12,029 nt of DNA from JBKJVQ01 sp046717125 (GCA_046717125.1 JBKJVQ010000259.1:1-12029), one strand, 5' to 3'; positions 1 through 9,931 are shown, counted from the stretch's first letter. Translations and numbers: made by a program. Notes: generated by a model not told the origin, from the letters alone.

Positions 1-86
1 CCCATGATCTCGTTGCCCGTCTTCGAATCCAGGTTTCCGGTCGGTTCGTCGGCGAGCAGGATGGACGGATTATTGACGAGCGCGCG
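1..86 (-). other. Fragment of a MacB/LolD-type ABC ATPase joined out of frame to the exporter
   Basis: Read on the minus strand from base 86, these bases give RALVNNPSILLADEP followed by TGNLDSKTGNEIM. Walker B with DEPTGNLDS is the hallmark of the MacB/LolD/FtsE class of ABC ATPases. Exporters such as the one upstream instead carry DEATSALD at this place. The fragment is in a different frame from the exporter and joins it within a short GCGCGC run at about 81-88, a stretch both families share because both encode the IARA motif. It is cut by the window edge. Either two reads or contigs were joined wrongly at the conserved motif, or recombination between paralogues left a broken gene. Confidence 0.75.
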
Positions 87-1653
87 CAATGGCGACACGC
101 TGGCGCTGCCCGCCGGACAGCTTCACGCCCCGCTCGCCGACATGGGCGTCATAGCCGGTGCGGCCCGCAAGGTCCGCCAGGCCGGTGACGAAATCGTGCG
201 CCGCCGCCTTCTTCGCCGCAGCAATCGCGTCCGCCTTGCTCGCCTCGGGCCGGCCATACTGGATGTTCTCCAGCACCGAGCGATGCAGCAGGGATGTGTC
301 CTGCGTCACCATGCCGATATTTTCGCGCAGGCTGTCCTGAGCGACCCCGGCGATATCCTGCCCGTCGATCAGGATGCGCCCCGAGTCGAGGTCGTGGAAG
401 CGCAGCAGCAGCGAGACGAGCGTCGACTTGCCGGCGCCGGAGCGCCCCACAAGCCCGACCTTTTCGCCCGGACGCACGGTCAGCGACAGATCGTCGATGA
501 CCGCGCCGCGTCCGGTTTCCGGGTCCTTGCCGTAGTTGAAGCAGATATTCTGGTATCGGATTTCGCCCCGCGTCACCCGCAAGGGCTGCGCGCCCTCGCT
601 GTCGAGGACGGTGCGTTCGCGCGCGATCGTTTCGATGCCGTCATGCACGACGCCGACATTCTCGAACAGTTGCGCGACCTCCCACATGATCCAGTGCGAC
701 ATGCCCTGGAGCCGCATCACCAGCCCGACCGTGAAGGCGATCGCGCCGGCGGTGACGGCGGAGATCGACCAGAGATACAGCGCGAGCGCGGTGACCGACA
801 CCAGCAGCATGGCGTTCAGGATATTGAGCGCGACGGTCAGCATGGTGACGAGCCGCATCTGCCGGTGAACCGTGCGGAGAAAAATATTCATGCTGTCGCG
901 CGCGTAACCGTCCTCGCGGTCGGCATGGGCGAACATCTTCACGGTCGCAATGTTCGTGTACGAATCGACGACGCGTCCGGTCATGATCGATCGCGCATCC
1001 GCCTGCTGGCTCGAGATCGCGCCAAGCCGCGGTACGAAATACCAGAGCGCTACGAGATAGCCGCCGAGCCAGAGCAGCATCGGCGCGGTCATCCGCAGAT
1101 CGGAGGCGGCGAACAGGACGACCGCCCCGGTGAAGTAGATGGCGACATACAGCAGCACTTCGGCGATTTTCATCACCACTTCGCGCACCGCCACAGCGGT
1201 CTGCATCACCTTGGTCGCGACGCGCCCAGCGAAATCGTTCTGGAAGAATTCCATCGACTGGCGCAGCACGTAGCGGTGCGACTGCCAGCGCGTGCGCATG
1301 GTGAAATTGCCGGCGATGCCCTGATGGACGATGGACTCGTAGAAGAATTTCAGGACCGGCAGCAGGAACAGCACGAGCGCGGCTATCCAGAGCAGGAAGG
1401 TGCCGTGATCGTTCCAGAAAGTCGCCTTGTCCGCGCTGGCCAGCCAGTCGACCAGTTTGCCGAGAAAGGCGAACAGCGAAACTTCGATCAGCGCCACGGT
1501 CGCCGCGAAAAACGCGGAGGCGGCGATCATCGGCCAGACGGGCCGCGTGTAATGGAAAACGAAGCCCCAGAAAGTGGCCGGCGGCTTGTCGGGCTGCGAC
1601 AGCGGAAACGGGTCGTAGCGTGTTTCGAGCCAGTGGAAGATGCGGGCGATCAT
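70..1653 (-). CDS. ABC exporter, fused membrane and ATPase domains, 3' end disrupted
   Basis: This is a type IV (MsbA-like) ABC half-transporter that would work as a dimer in the inner membrane and use ATP to export a substrate I cannot name. Numbering from the ATG at 1653, hydrophobic segments lie near residues 41-68, 86-105, 160-185, 190-208, 270-295 and 300-320. The ATPase domain starts near 362 and has Walker A GRSGAGKST at 403-411, the Q-loop glutamine at 451 and the signature LSGGQ at 512-516. I chose 1653 over an in-frame ATG at 1770 because GGAG lies 8 bases upstream and the first 39 residues of the longer form look non-coding. The frame ends at a TAA (70-72) right after VAIARA, so Walker B, the D-loop and the switch histidine are missing. 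Family members run to about 600 residues and this has 527. The downstream bases encode a different ATPase subfamily. Family call is sure; the intact gene end is not in this window. Confidence 0.9.
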   Translation of the reverse strand: MIARIFHWLETRYDPFPLSQPDKPPATFWGFVFHYTRPVWPMIAASAFFAATVALIEVSLFAFLGKLVDWLASADKATFWNDHGTFLLWIAALVLFLLPVLKFFYESIVHQGIAGNFTMRTRWQSHRYVLRQSMEFFQNDFAGRVATKVMQTAVAVREVVMKIAEVLLYVAIYFTGAVVLFAASDLRMTAPMLLWLGGYLVALWYFVPRLGAISSQQADARSIMTGRVVDSYTNIATVKMFAHADREDGYARDSMNIFLRTVHRQMRLVTMLTVALNILNAMLLVSVTALALYLWSISAVTAGAIAFTVGLVMRLQGMSHWIMWEVAQLFENVGVVHDGIETIARERTVLDSEGAQPLRVTRGEIRYQNICFNYGKDPETGRGAVIDDLSLTVRPGEKVGLVGRSGAGKSTLVSLLLRFHDLDSGRILIDGQDIAGVAQDSLRENIGMVTQDTSLLHRSVLENIQYGRPEASKADAIAAAKKAAAHDFVTGLADLAGRTGYDAHVGERGVKLSGGQRQRVAIARARQ

Positions 1654-1863
1654 ATGGGGCTCTCCGGAGCCACGCATGACGCCGGTCTTCAGAATTTGAG
1701 CTTGCGTTTGAGGCGACGCGCCAAACCGCGACGCTCCGGCGCTGGGGGTTGCGCGGACGTAACCCGGCACGGCGGCACGATTGCGGCCGCTGTTATATGT
1801 CGCGGCCCCGCGCCGTTTTGAAGGGGTCGGCCTGCGGTTCGCCCGCTGAGGGGGGTGCTGCTG

Positions 1864-2313
1864 CTACTTCAGCCGCTCCTTGACGATCATGCCCGCCTCG
1901 GCGAAATCCATCCGGCCGGCATAGCGCTCCTTCAACGCGGCCATCACCCGGCCCATGTCCTTGATCGAGGTCGCGCCGATTTCGGCGATGGTCGCGGCGC
2001 AGGCGTCGTGCGCTTCCTCCGCCGAAAGAGGCTGCGGCAGGAACTCGCGAATGATCGCGATTTCCTCGCGCTCGGCTTCCGCCAGCTCAGGGCGATTGCC
2101 CTGCGCGTACATGGCGGCGGATTCCTCCCGCTGCTTGATCATCTTGGCGAAGAGATCGAGCAGGTCGGCGTTGCCGACACTGTCCTTGGCCGTTCCGCGC
2201 GCGGCGATCTCGCGATCCTTGATCGCGGCGTTCATCAGCCGAAGCGTCGAGACGCGCCGCTTGTCCTGCGCCTTCATGGCCGCCTTGAGGGCGTCGTTCA
2301 CCGCGTCGCGCAT
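1864..2313 (-). CDS. yqeY: GatB/YqeY domain protein
   Basis: This 149-residue cytoplasmic protein belongs to the YqeY family, which resembles the C-terminal tail domain of GatB, the tRNA-binding part of the Asp-tRNA(Asn)/Glu-tRNA(Gln) amidotransferase. Its own cellular role is not settled. The sequence matches the family end to end: an N-terminal helical part with KAQDKRRVSTLRLMNAAIKD at 14-33, and the characteristic REFLPQPLS near 89-97 leading into the small tail domain. The length is normal. The ATG at 2311-2313 is preceded by GGGGGAG with very short spacing (2 bases), and no other start fits the family N-terminus. It is divergent from carA across 146 bases, and the ABC exporter follows on the same strand after about 210 bases. 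I see no convincing terminator between them, so co-transcription is possible. Confidence 0.93.
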   Translation of the reverse strand: MRDAVNDALKAAMKAQDKRRVSTLRLMNAAIKDREIAARGTAKDSVGNADLLDLFAKMIKQREESAAMYAQGNRPELAEAEREEIAIIREFLPQPLSAEEAHDACAATIAEIGATSIKDMGRVMAALKERYAGRMDFAEAGMIVKERLK

Positions 2314-2353
2314 GTCTCCCCCATTGTCTGAGCAGGAAGGCGCGTAACCTATT

Positions 2354-2366
2354 CATGCCGGGCATG
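2354..2366. promoter_or_regulatory. 13-base palindrome in the yqeY-carA divergent spacer
   Basis: CATGCC-G-GGCATG is a perfect palindrome with 6-base arms. A partial copy (CGGGCATG) follows at 2398-2405. It sits between two divergent genes, where an operator would be expected. I do not recognise a known regulator's site, and no clear -35/-10 pair for carA stands out nearby, so the role is open. Confidence 0.25.
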
Positions 2367-2459
2367 GGGCGCAACGGCGGCCGCGAGCACGCGGCATCGG
2401 GCATGCTCGACAGGCGCGGGTGGTTGGCCCATATGCAGGCGGAGCAGCGAGGTTGGACG

Positions 2460-3656
2460 ATGGCCGGGACACAGACGCGGGATGCAGCCAAGCCCTGGAG
2501 GGGCCGCAAAGCGACGGCGCTGCTGGTGCTGGCCGATGGCAGCGTCATCGAGGGCATCGGGCTCGGCGCGATTGGCGCAGCGGTGGGCGAGGTCTGCTTC
2601 AACACCGCGATCACCGGATATCAGGAAATCCTGACCGACCCGTCCTACGCGGGCCAGATCGTCACATTCACGTTCCCCCATATCGGCAATGTCGGCGCGA
2701 ACACGGACGATATCGAGACGTCCAACCTCGCCGCGTCGTCCGGCGTGCGCGGCTGCGTGTTGCGCGCGGAGGTAACGGAGCCGTCGAATTATCGCGCCAC
2801 GCAAGGCTTCGCCGACTGGCTCAGAACGCGCGGCATCATCGGCATTGCCGGCGTCGACACGCGCGCGCTCACCGCCCGCATCCGCGAGGCGGGCATGCCG
2901 AACGCGATGATCGCGCATGCACCGGACGGCGTGTTCGACGTCGAGCGGCTGAAGCGCGAAGCGGCGGCCTTTCCCGGCATGGATGGACTCGATCTCGCCA
3001 AGGACGTGACCTGCGGCCAGACCTATGTCTGGGGCGAAGGCGCCTGGGCATGGGGCGAGGGTTTCGTCACGCCGGAGATGACACGGCACAAGGTCGTCGC
3101 GATCGATTACGGATTGAAGCGCAATATTTTACGCTGTCTCGTGACGTCCGGATGTGAAGTGACAGTTGTGCCCGCCACGGCCAGCGCCGAGGATATTCTA
3201 GCGCGCAATCCGGACGGCGTTTTCCTCTCGAATGGCCCAGGCGATCCGGCGGCGACCGGCGAATATGCAGTGCCCGAAATCCGCAAGATTCTGGATAGCG
3301 GAACGCCCGTGTTCGGCATCTGCCTCGGCCATCAGATGCTGGCGCTGGCGCTGGGCGGCAGGACGGCCAAGATGGCGACCGGCCATCACGGCGCGAACCA
3401 TCCGGTGAAGGATTTCACCACCGGCAAGGTGGAGATCACCTCGATGAACCATGGTTTCGCGGTGGATCGCGACAGTCTGCCGGCGGATGTCGAGGAGACG
3501 CATGTCTCGCTGTTCGACGGCTCGAATTGCGGGTTACGTGCGAAGGACCGGCCCGTGTTCTCGGTGCAGCACCATCCTGAGGCCTCGCCGGGCCCGCAGG
3601 ACAGCCACTACCTGTTCACGCGCTTCGCCGAGATGATGGACGCGCGGAAGCGCTAG
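2460..3656 (+). CDS. carA: Carbamoyl-phosphate synthase small (glutaminase) subunit
   Basis: CarA hydrolyses glutamine and channels the ammonia to CarB, for the first step of pyrimidine and arginine synthesis in the cytoplasm. The 398-residue product has the CPSase small-chain N-terminal domain (about 15-150, with GVDTRALTARI inside) and a class I glutamine amidotransferase domain (about 200-385). The nucleophile is Cys288 in FGICLGHQM, and the His372/Glu374 pair lies in HHPEASPGP, so the triad is complete. Length is typical (about 380-400). I chose the ATG at 2460 rather than an in-frame ATG at 2355: GAGG lies 7 bases upstream, and the extra 35 residues do not look like CarA. The TAG stop at 3654-3656 overlaps the stop of a possible small gene on the other strand. 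carB starts 371 bases downstream, so the two subunits are probably not translationally coupled. Confidence 0.97.
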   Translation: MAGTQTRDAAKPWRGRKATALLVLADGSVIEGIGLGAIGAAVGEVCFNTAITGYQEILTDPSYAGQIVTFTFPHIGNVGANTDDIETSNLAASSGVRGCVLRAEVTEPSNYRATQGFADWLRTRGIIGIAGVDTRALTARIREAGMPNAMIAHAPDGVFDVERLKREAAAFPGMDGLDLAKDVTCGQTYVWGEGAWAWGEGFVTPEMTRHKVVAIDYGLKRNILRCLVTSGCEVTVVPATASAEDILARNPDGVFLSNGPGDPAATGEYAVPEIRKILDSGTPVFGICLGHQMLALALGGRTAKMATGHHGANHPVKDFTTGKVEITSMNHGFAVDRDSLPADVEETHVSLFDGSNCGLRAKDRPVFSVQHHPEASPGPQDSHYLFTRFAEMMDARKR

Positions 3657-3778
3657 CCCAGCAGCTTCATCAGCCATCGGCGGAAAGCGCCGAAGCGGCA
3701 GACGAACAGCGCATGCAGATGCGGGTCGGGCCGACGCTGCCCGCGCGCGCAATCGACCAGCAGGATCATCGTGTGCAT
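3653..3778 (-). CDS. Possible small protein, 41 residues, function unknown
   Basis: This short ORF is convergent with carA; the two stop codons overlap inside a CTAG. It starts with ATG at 3776-3778 behind a purine-rich GGGAGAGCAG about 2 bases upstream. Roughly 85% of its codons end in G or C, as in the true genes here. The product starts MHTMILLVDCARGQRRPDPH, contains two cysteines, and ends in a basic amphipathic stretch (RRWLMKLLG). A weak minus-strand promoter (TTTACG-18-TGTAAC) can be drawn upstream, near 3810-3840. I do not recognise the family. The high GC of the region means a chance ORF of this length is quite possible. Confidence 0.35.
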   Translation of the reverse strand: MHTMILLVDCARGQRRPDPHLHALFVCRFGAFRRWLMKLLG

Positions 3779-3879
3779 CGCTGCTCTCCCATGCACGGGT
3801 CCGGGACCGAATCGTTACACGGCGAACCTGCATAATTCGTAAACCCCGCGCATGACCGGCGCATGACGATTGCCCGCGA

Positions 3880-3907
3880 TTGCAGTGCAGCAACAATCCG
3901 CTATAAG
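3880..3907 (+). promoter_or_regulatory. Predicted sigma-70-type promoter for carB
   Basis: TTGCAG (3880-3885), a 16-base spacer, then TATAAG (3902-3907). Both boxes are close to consensus and are the best plus-strand pair between carA and carB. Transcription would start near 3914, about 115 bases before the carB ATG. This would let carB be transcribed independently of carA. Confidence 0.5.
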
Positions 3908-3942
3908 CGGGTTTCGGCGACGGTGCCCGGCCGAGATTTCTT

Positions 3943-4027
3943 ATGAACGCGATGAAGATTGAGACGCGGACGCCCGCAGGGGCGACCCGAGCGCTCCGCG
4001 GCGCGGACACCATTCCAGGCCGCATCC

Positions 4028-4035
<8 letters not shown>
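3943..4035 (+). CDS. Possible 30-residue leader ORF overlapping the carB start
   Basis: The frame runs from ATG at 3943 to TAA at 4033-4035. The stop lies inside ATGCCTAA, so it overlaps the first codons of carB by 8 bases, an arrangement that permits re-initiation (translational coupling). The peptide starts MNAMKIETRTPAGATRAL. Most codons end in G or C. The upstream GAG, 7 bases away, is a weak ribosome site. The ORF contains a small hairpin, CGCCC-GCAG-GGGCG, at 3971-3984. It is not rich in Arg codons beyond what GC-rich DNA gives, and I see no paired terminator/antiterminator, so classical attenuation is not evident. It may be a chance ORF. Confidence 0.3.
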
Positions 4036-7282
<3,247 letters not shown>

Positions 7283-7369
7283 AAAACGCATCCCGGCGGC
7301 GGAACTTTTTCCGGCCAAAGCACTTCACATATGCTTCACCGCCCCCCCGACCGTCCGCTTCATTGGCCC

Positions 7370-7399
7370 TTGACTTTCCTTGGCCGAGCCTTGGACATT
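7370..7399 (+). promoter_or_regulatory. Predicted promoter for greA
   Basis: TTGACT at 7370-7375 is a near-consensus -35 box. With an 18-base spacer the -10 would be GACATT (7394-7399), which is weak. The site lies 27 bases before the greA ATG. The 143-base carB-greA spacer has no clear terminator, so read-through from carB may also contribute. A run of seven C lies at 7342-7348. Confidence 0.35.
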
Positions 7400-7425
7400 G
7401 AACGCTTCTGGCGAAGGATTCCCGC

Positions 7426-7905
7426 ATGCAAGTCGAGAAAGTTCCCATGACCGCCGAGGGCTTCGCGGCGCTCGAAGCCGAGGTCAGGCACCTGAAAACG
7501 GTGGAGCGTCCGCGCATCATCAGGGCTATCTCGGAGGCGCGTTCGCACGGCGATCTTTCCGAGAATGCGGAGTATCACGCCGCAAAGGAGCAGCAGGGAC
7601 TGACGGAGGCCCGTCTCGGCGAACTCGAGGACAAGCTGAGCCGCGCCGACATCATCGACGTGTCGAAATTGTCAGGCAATCAGGTCATGTTCGGCGCGAC
7701 CGTCACCCTGGTCGACGAGGACACCGACGAGAAGGTAAAATACCAGATCGTCGGCGAGTTCGAGGCCGACGTGAAAAAGGGGAAAATCTCGATCATCTCG
7801 CCGATCGCCCGCGCGCTCGTGGGCAAGCACCCCAAGGACGTGGTGGAGGTCTCGACCCCCGGAGGCGGCAAGTCCTACGAGATCCTGAAGGTCCAGTTCA
7901 AATAG
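7426..7905 (+). CDS. greA: Transcription elongation factor GreA
   Basis: GreA enters the secondary channel of RNA polymerase and stimulates cleavage of the backtracked transcript, so stalled complexes restart. The 159-residue product (E. coli 158) has the N-terminal coiled coil (about 10-80). Its tip carries GDLSENAEYHAAKE, where Asp43 and Glu46 correspond to the acidic residues that help hold the catalytic magnesium. The C-terminal FKBP-like domain (about 85-159) includes KGKISIISPIARALVGK and ends in the usual GGGKSYEILKVQFK. The ATG at 7426 has GAAGGA 7 bases upstream; a second ATG seven codons in is less well placed. Position directly after carB on the same strand is a common arrangement in Hyphomicrobiales. 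Confidence 0.98.
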   Translation: MQVEKVPMTAEGFAALEAEVRHLKTVERPRIIRAISEARSHGDLSENAEYHAAKEQQGLTEARLGELEDKLSRADIIDVSKLSGNQVMFGATVTLVDEDTDEKVKYQIVGEFEADVKKGKISIISPIARALVGKHPKDVVEVSTPGGGKSYEILKVQFK

Positions 7906-7926
7906 CCCCATGCGCTGGGCCGACCC

Positions 7927-7942
7927 TTAACGGCCTCTTAAC
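7927..7942 (+). promoter_or_regulatory. Predicted CtrA-binding box
   Basis: TTAA (7927-7930), seven bases (CGGCCTC), then TTAAC (7938-7942) is an exact match to the full CtrA consensus TTAA-N7-TTAAC known from Caulobacter and other alphaproteobacteria. It is 50 bases before the ATG of the DUF2336 gene, where it could overlap a -35 region. No good -10 box follows. GGCCG/CGGCC arms (5 bases) flank its left half-site, so a small hairpin in the greA transcript end overlaps the same bases. Confidence 0.5.
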
Positions 7943-7992
7943 CCGACGCAATCCAGCCTGACCGGACTCTTTCAGACGGGAGGCGCCCGGAC

Positions 7993-8952
7993 ATGGCGAC
8001 GGGGCTATTCGCCATCGATCTCGCAACGCTGACAAAGTGCGCGGATCCGGACGCCAAGCGGCGTCTCCTCGGCGCGCTTGTCGAGCTGTTCATCGTGGCT
8101 CACGAAACCTGCTCGCCCGACGATGCGGCCGCGCTCGGAAAGCTTATGGCCGAGCTGATCTTCGACCTCGATCAGGAGTTGCGCGCGGAATTTGCGGTGC
8201 GGCTTGCCAACTGCGCAACCGCGCCCCGTGAACTGATCGTGCAGCTGGCCAACGACAGGATTGCCGTCGCCCGGCCGGTGCTCGCCGCGAGCGGCGCGCT
8301 CACTGCGGACGATTTGATCGAGATCGCGCAGACACAGAGCCACGAGCATCTTCTTGCCCTAAGCGTTCGCTCCGCGCTGCCGCAATCCGTCACGGCGCAA
8401 CTGATCCTGCGCGGCGCCCGGCCCGCAATCCTTCGTGCGATCGGCAATCCCGATGCGGACCTGTCCCCGGCCTGCCGTGCGGCGCTGGACAGACACGCTG
8501 CACTCGATTTCGAGCTGAGGATGGCTCTCGAAATTCGCGACGGCTTGATTGCAGGCGGCGAGGTCAGGGAGGACGCGCGCGCTCACGACGAGCCCCAGCC
8601 CGGTTTGGGCGAGGATGAGGTGCTGGTGCTCTCGGACGAGTCCGCGGCGCCGGAGGAAGATGATGGCGGAATTCGCCCATTCCCGATCCGGGAGTCTGAT
8701 CTTTTGGCTGCGACCCGCGCCCGCAGGCTGGAGGATGCGCTGCGCATGTTCGCAGGCCTGACCGGGCAGCGCGAGAGCCAGATTACGTCACTGTTTCGCA
8801 ACGCCGATGTGGGTGCCATCGCCACGCTTTGCAGGCGCGCAGGAGTCAGCGGCCTGACCTTCGAGGCGACGGCGGAACTATGCCTGCATCTGTCGGAAGC
8901 GCCGCCTTATCGCGTCCTCGGCGCAATTCAGAAGAACCGCTCCGCGTTCTGA
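7993..8952 (+). CDS. DUF2336 domain protein
   Basis: The 319-residue product matches the DUF2336 family of alphaproteobacteria, whose biochemical role is unknown. It is cytoplasmic by appearance, with no signal peptide or membrane segment. Residues about 10-180 form an all-helical region reminiscent of HEAT-like repeats, including repeated LA/LANDRIAVARPVL-type helices at 84-97. A charged, acidic linker follows at about 190-225 (with EEDD at 221-224). A second helical region at about 235-315 contains AATRARRLEDALRMFAGL and ends in AIQKNRSAF. The start is clear: GGGAGG lies 9 bases before the ATG. A CtrA-type box upstream suggests a link with cell-cycle or motility control, which is inference only. 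It is convergent with the cupin gene, with a palindromic repeat between them. Confidence 0.85.
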   Translation: MATGLFAIDLATLTKCADPDAKRRLLGALVELFIVAHETCSPDDAAALGKLMAELIFDLDQELRAEFAVRLANCATAPRELIVQLANDRIAVARPVLAASGALTADDLIEIAQTQSHEHLLALSVRSALPQSVTAQLILRGARPAILRAIGNPDADLSPACRAALDRHAALDFELRMALEIRDGLIAGGEVREDARAHDEPQPGLGEDEVLVLSDESAAPEEDDGGIRPFPIRESDLLAATRARRLEDALRMFAGLTGQRESQITSLFRNADVGAIATLCRRAGVSGLTFEATAELCLHLSEAPPYRVLGAIQKNRSAF

Positions 8953-9018
8953 TTAAATTCGACCAGCCAAGCTGGGGCAGGCACGCTGACGATTGTTCCC
9001 GTTCGCGCGCAGCATTTG

Positions 9019-9123
9019 GTGTCTTGCCCGGGCTTGTCCCGGGCATCCATAACCACGATCGACGCGGCTCAATTCGAAACGCTGCGGGTTATGGATCGCC
9101 CGGAACAAGTCCGGCGAAGACAC
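9019..9123. repeat. Long imperfect inverted repeat, dispersed intergenic type
   Basis: The left arm (9019-9054) and right arm (9087-9123) are about 36 bases each and pair with only a handful of mismatches and one bulge; both contain GTGTCTT, CCGGG/CCGGA cores, CTTGT and ATCCATAACC. About 32 bases separate them. The ATGGAT...CCGG...AAG wording is of the kind seen in dispersed palindromic elements of Hyphomicrobiales genomes. It lies between convergent genes, where its transcript would fold into a long hairpin and could stop transcription from both sides. A shorter hairpin, CCAGC-CAA-GCTGG, lies just before it at 8963-8975. Confidence 0.75.
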
Positions 9124-9151
9124 AGTCTTTGCTGTCTCTTTAAGGCCAAGC

Positions 9152-9625
9152 TCAGGCCGCCTTCCTGGCCGCCACCTTCTCGGCTACGCCGCTCGCGATC
9201 TCGTCGTCGAGCTGGACCCTGAAATCCGCGATGCCAAGCATAATGAACTGCTTCCCCTCGTCGTCGAAGAACTCGTACATGTCGCCTCTGACGCCGCGAT
9301 TGCTGAAGAATACGATGGCTTCCTGATCGCCGGCGCCTTCGGTATGTGGCTCGGCATTCGCCTTGCCCAAGACCCAGCTCCCGGGTAGACGCGTTTCCCT
9401 GAGACTGCCGTCCGGCCGGTAGAAGCGAAGTTCTCCCTGCAGGACGAGCGTGAAGTAGTCCACCTTGTGTTGATGCAGCATAACCTTCTGGTTGGGCGCG
9501 AATTTGAACATCACATCGACGACGCCGTTCTTTTCGTCGACGTCGTAGACATAATAGGAGACGTGATCGAGCCAATCCAGCGTTCGCCAAGTGATGTTGC
9601 TGTCATCGAACTGATAGGTGTTCAT
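9152..9625 (-). CDS. Single-domain cupin protein
   Basis: This 157-residue protein has a single cupin beta-barrel, probably a mononuclear metal site. Cupin motif 1 is MLHQHKVDYFTLVLQGE (49-65), with His51 and His53; the usual glutamate is replaced by Asp56 or Tyr57. Motif 2 follows PGSWVLG (81-87), with His94 in AEPHTEG. Three histidines without the glutamate is a pattern also seen in some small cupin dioxygenases, but I cannot name a substrate, and a binding or sensor role is equally possible. There is no signal peptide. I chose the ATG at 9625 because AGGAGG lies 6 bases upstream; the longer frame from 9697 is not cupin-like. It is convergent with the DUF2336 gene, and lrp lies upstream on the same strand. 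Confidence 0.85.
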   Translation of the reverse strand: MNTYQFDDSNITWRTLDWLDHVSYYVYDVDEKNGVVDVMFKFAPNQKVMLHQHKVDYFTLVLQGELRFYRPDGSLRETRLPGSWVLGKANAEPHTEGAGDQEAIVFFSNRGVRGDMYEFFDDEGKQFIMLGIADFRVQLDDEIASGVAEKVAARKAA

Positions 9626-9850
9626 GCGTTTCCTCCTAGATGTTTCTTTTTTGTGCGCGCGTGACTGTCCACCTCCTGAACAATGTCGACCTGCCAAGGA
9701 GCGTCATTGACTGAGCTCTTGAAAAAATCATTCGATCGGAAAAGGAACCGGCGACAGGGTCGCGACGGCGTTTCGCCACTTGCTTCGGTCGTCCTGCGCA
9801 CGCCGGCACCGCCAAGGTCGCCTCCACGCCAATCTCGCATGAATTAACTT
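9626..9850 (-). other. Probable long untranslated leader of the cupin gene
   Basis: About 305 bases separate the cupin start from the Lrp/AsnC gene. The predicted promoter at 9851-9878 would give a leader of roughly 220 bases. Inside is a 72-codon frame from ATG 9838-9840 whose TGA overlaps the cupin ATG as ATGA. Only about half of its codons end in G or C, far below the real genes here, so I do not call it. A tight hairpin (GGCG-AAA-CGCC) lies near 9765-9780. No recognised riboswitch is visible. Confidence 0.3.
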
Positions 9851-9878
9851 AGGATAAGACGCGACGAACACCCGTCAA
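9851..9878 (-). promoter_or_regulatory. Predicted promoter upstream of the cupin gene
   Basis: On the minus strand, TTGACG (9878-9873), a 16-base spacer, then TATCCT (9856-9851). This is the best sigma-70-type pair between the lrp stop and the cupin start. Transcription would begin near 9844. A TTAA lies at 9844-9847, but only one half of a CtrA box is present. Confidence 0.45.
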
Positions 9879-9931
9879 ACGACAGGCGTCGGGCCCGCGT
9901 TTGCGCACTATAGGGCATCATTAGCCCAAGG

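Noticed and set aside
1792..1797. TATAAC on the minus strand as a -10 box for the ABC exporter
   Set aside because: No acceptable -35 box at the right distance.
4..1821. A 605-codon open frame on the plus strand opposite the ABC exporter
   Set aside because: It is the antisense shadow of a GC-rich gene; the product is Arg/His/Asp-rich and low in complexity, whereas the minus strand carries clear ABC motifs.
2355..2459. Longer carA start at ATG 2355
   Set aside because: The extra 35 residues are not CarA-like, and ATG 2460 has a well-spaced GAGG.
3959..4027. Upstream TTG start for carB
   Set aside because: The Arg-rich extension is not typical and MPKRTDISSIL at 4028 is the standard CarB beginning.
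7290..7318. Possible terminator after carB (CGGAA-CTTT-TTCCG)
   Set aside because: The stem is only five pairs and no T-run follows.
7331..7450. 39-codon ORF overlapping the greA start
   Set aside because: No ribosome site, runs through a C-run and the predicted greA promoter, and overlaps greA out of frame.
9622..9840. 72-codon ORF before the cupin gene
   Set aside because: Only about half its codons end in G or C and the peptide is unrecognisable; kept only as a note on the leader.
9844..9858. Second CtrA-like box (TTAA-N7-TAAG)
   Set aside because: Only one half-site matches; the second half has a shifted TAA and overlaps the predicted -10 box.
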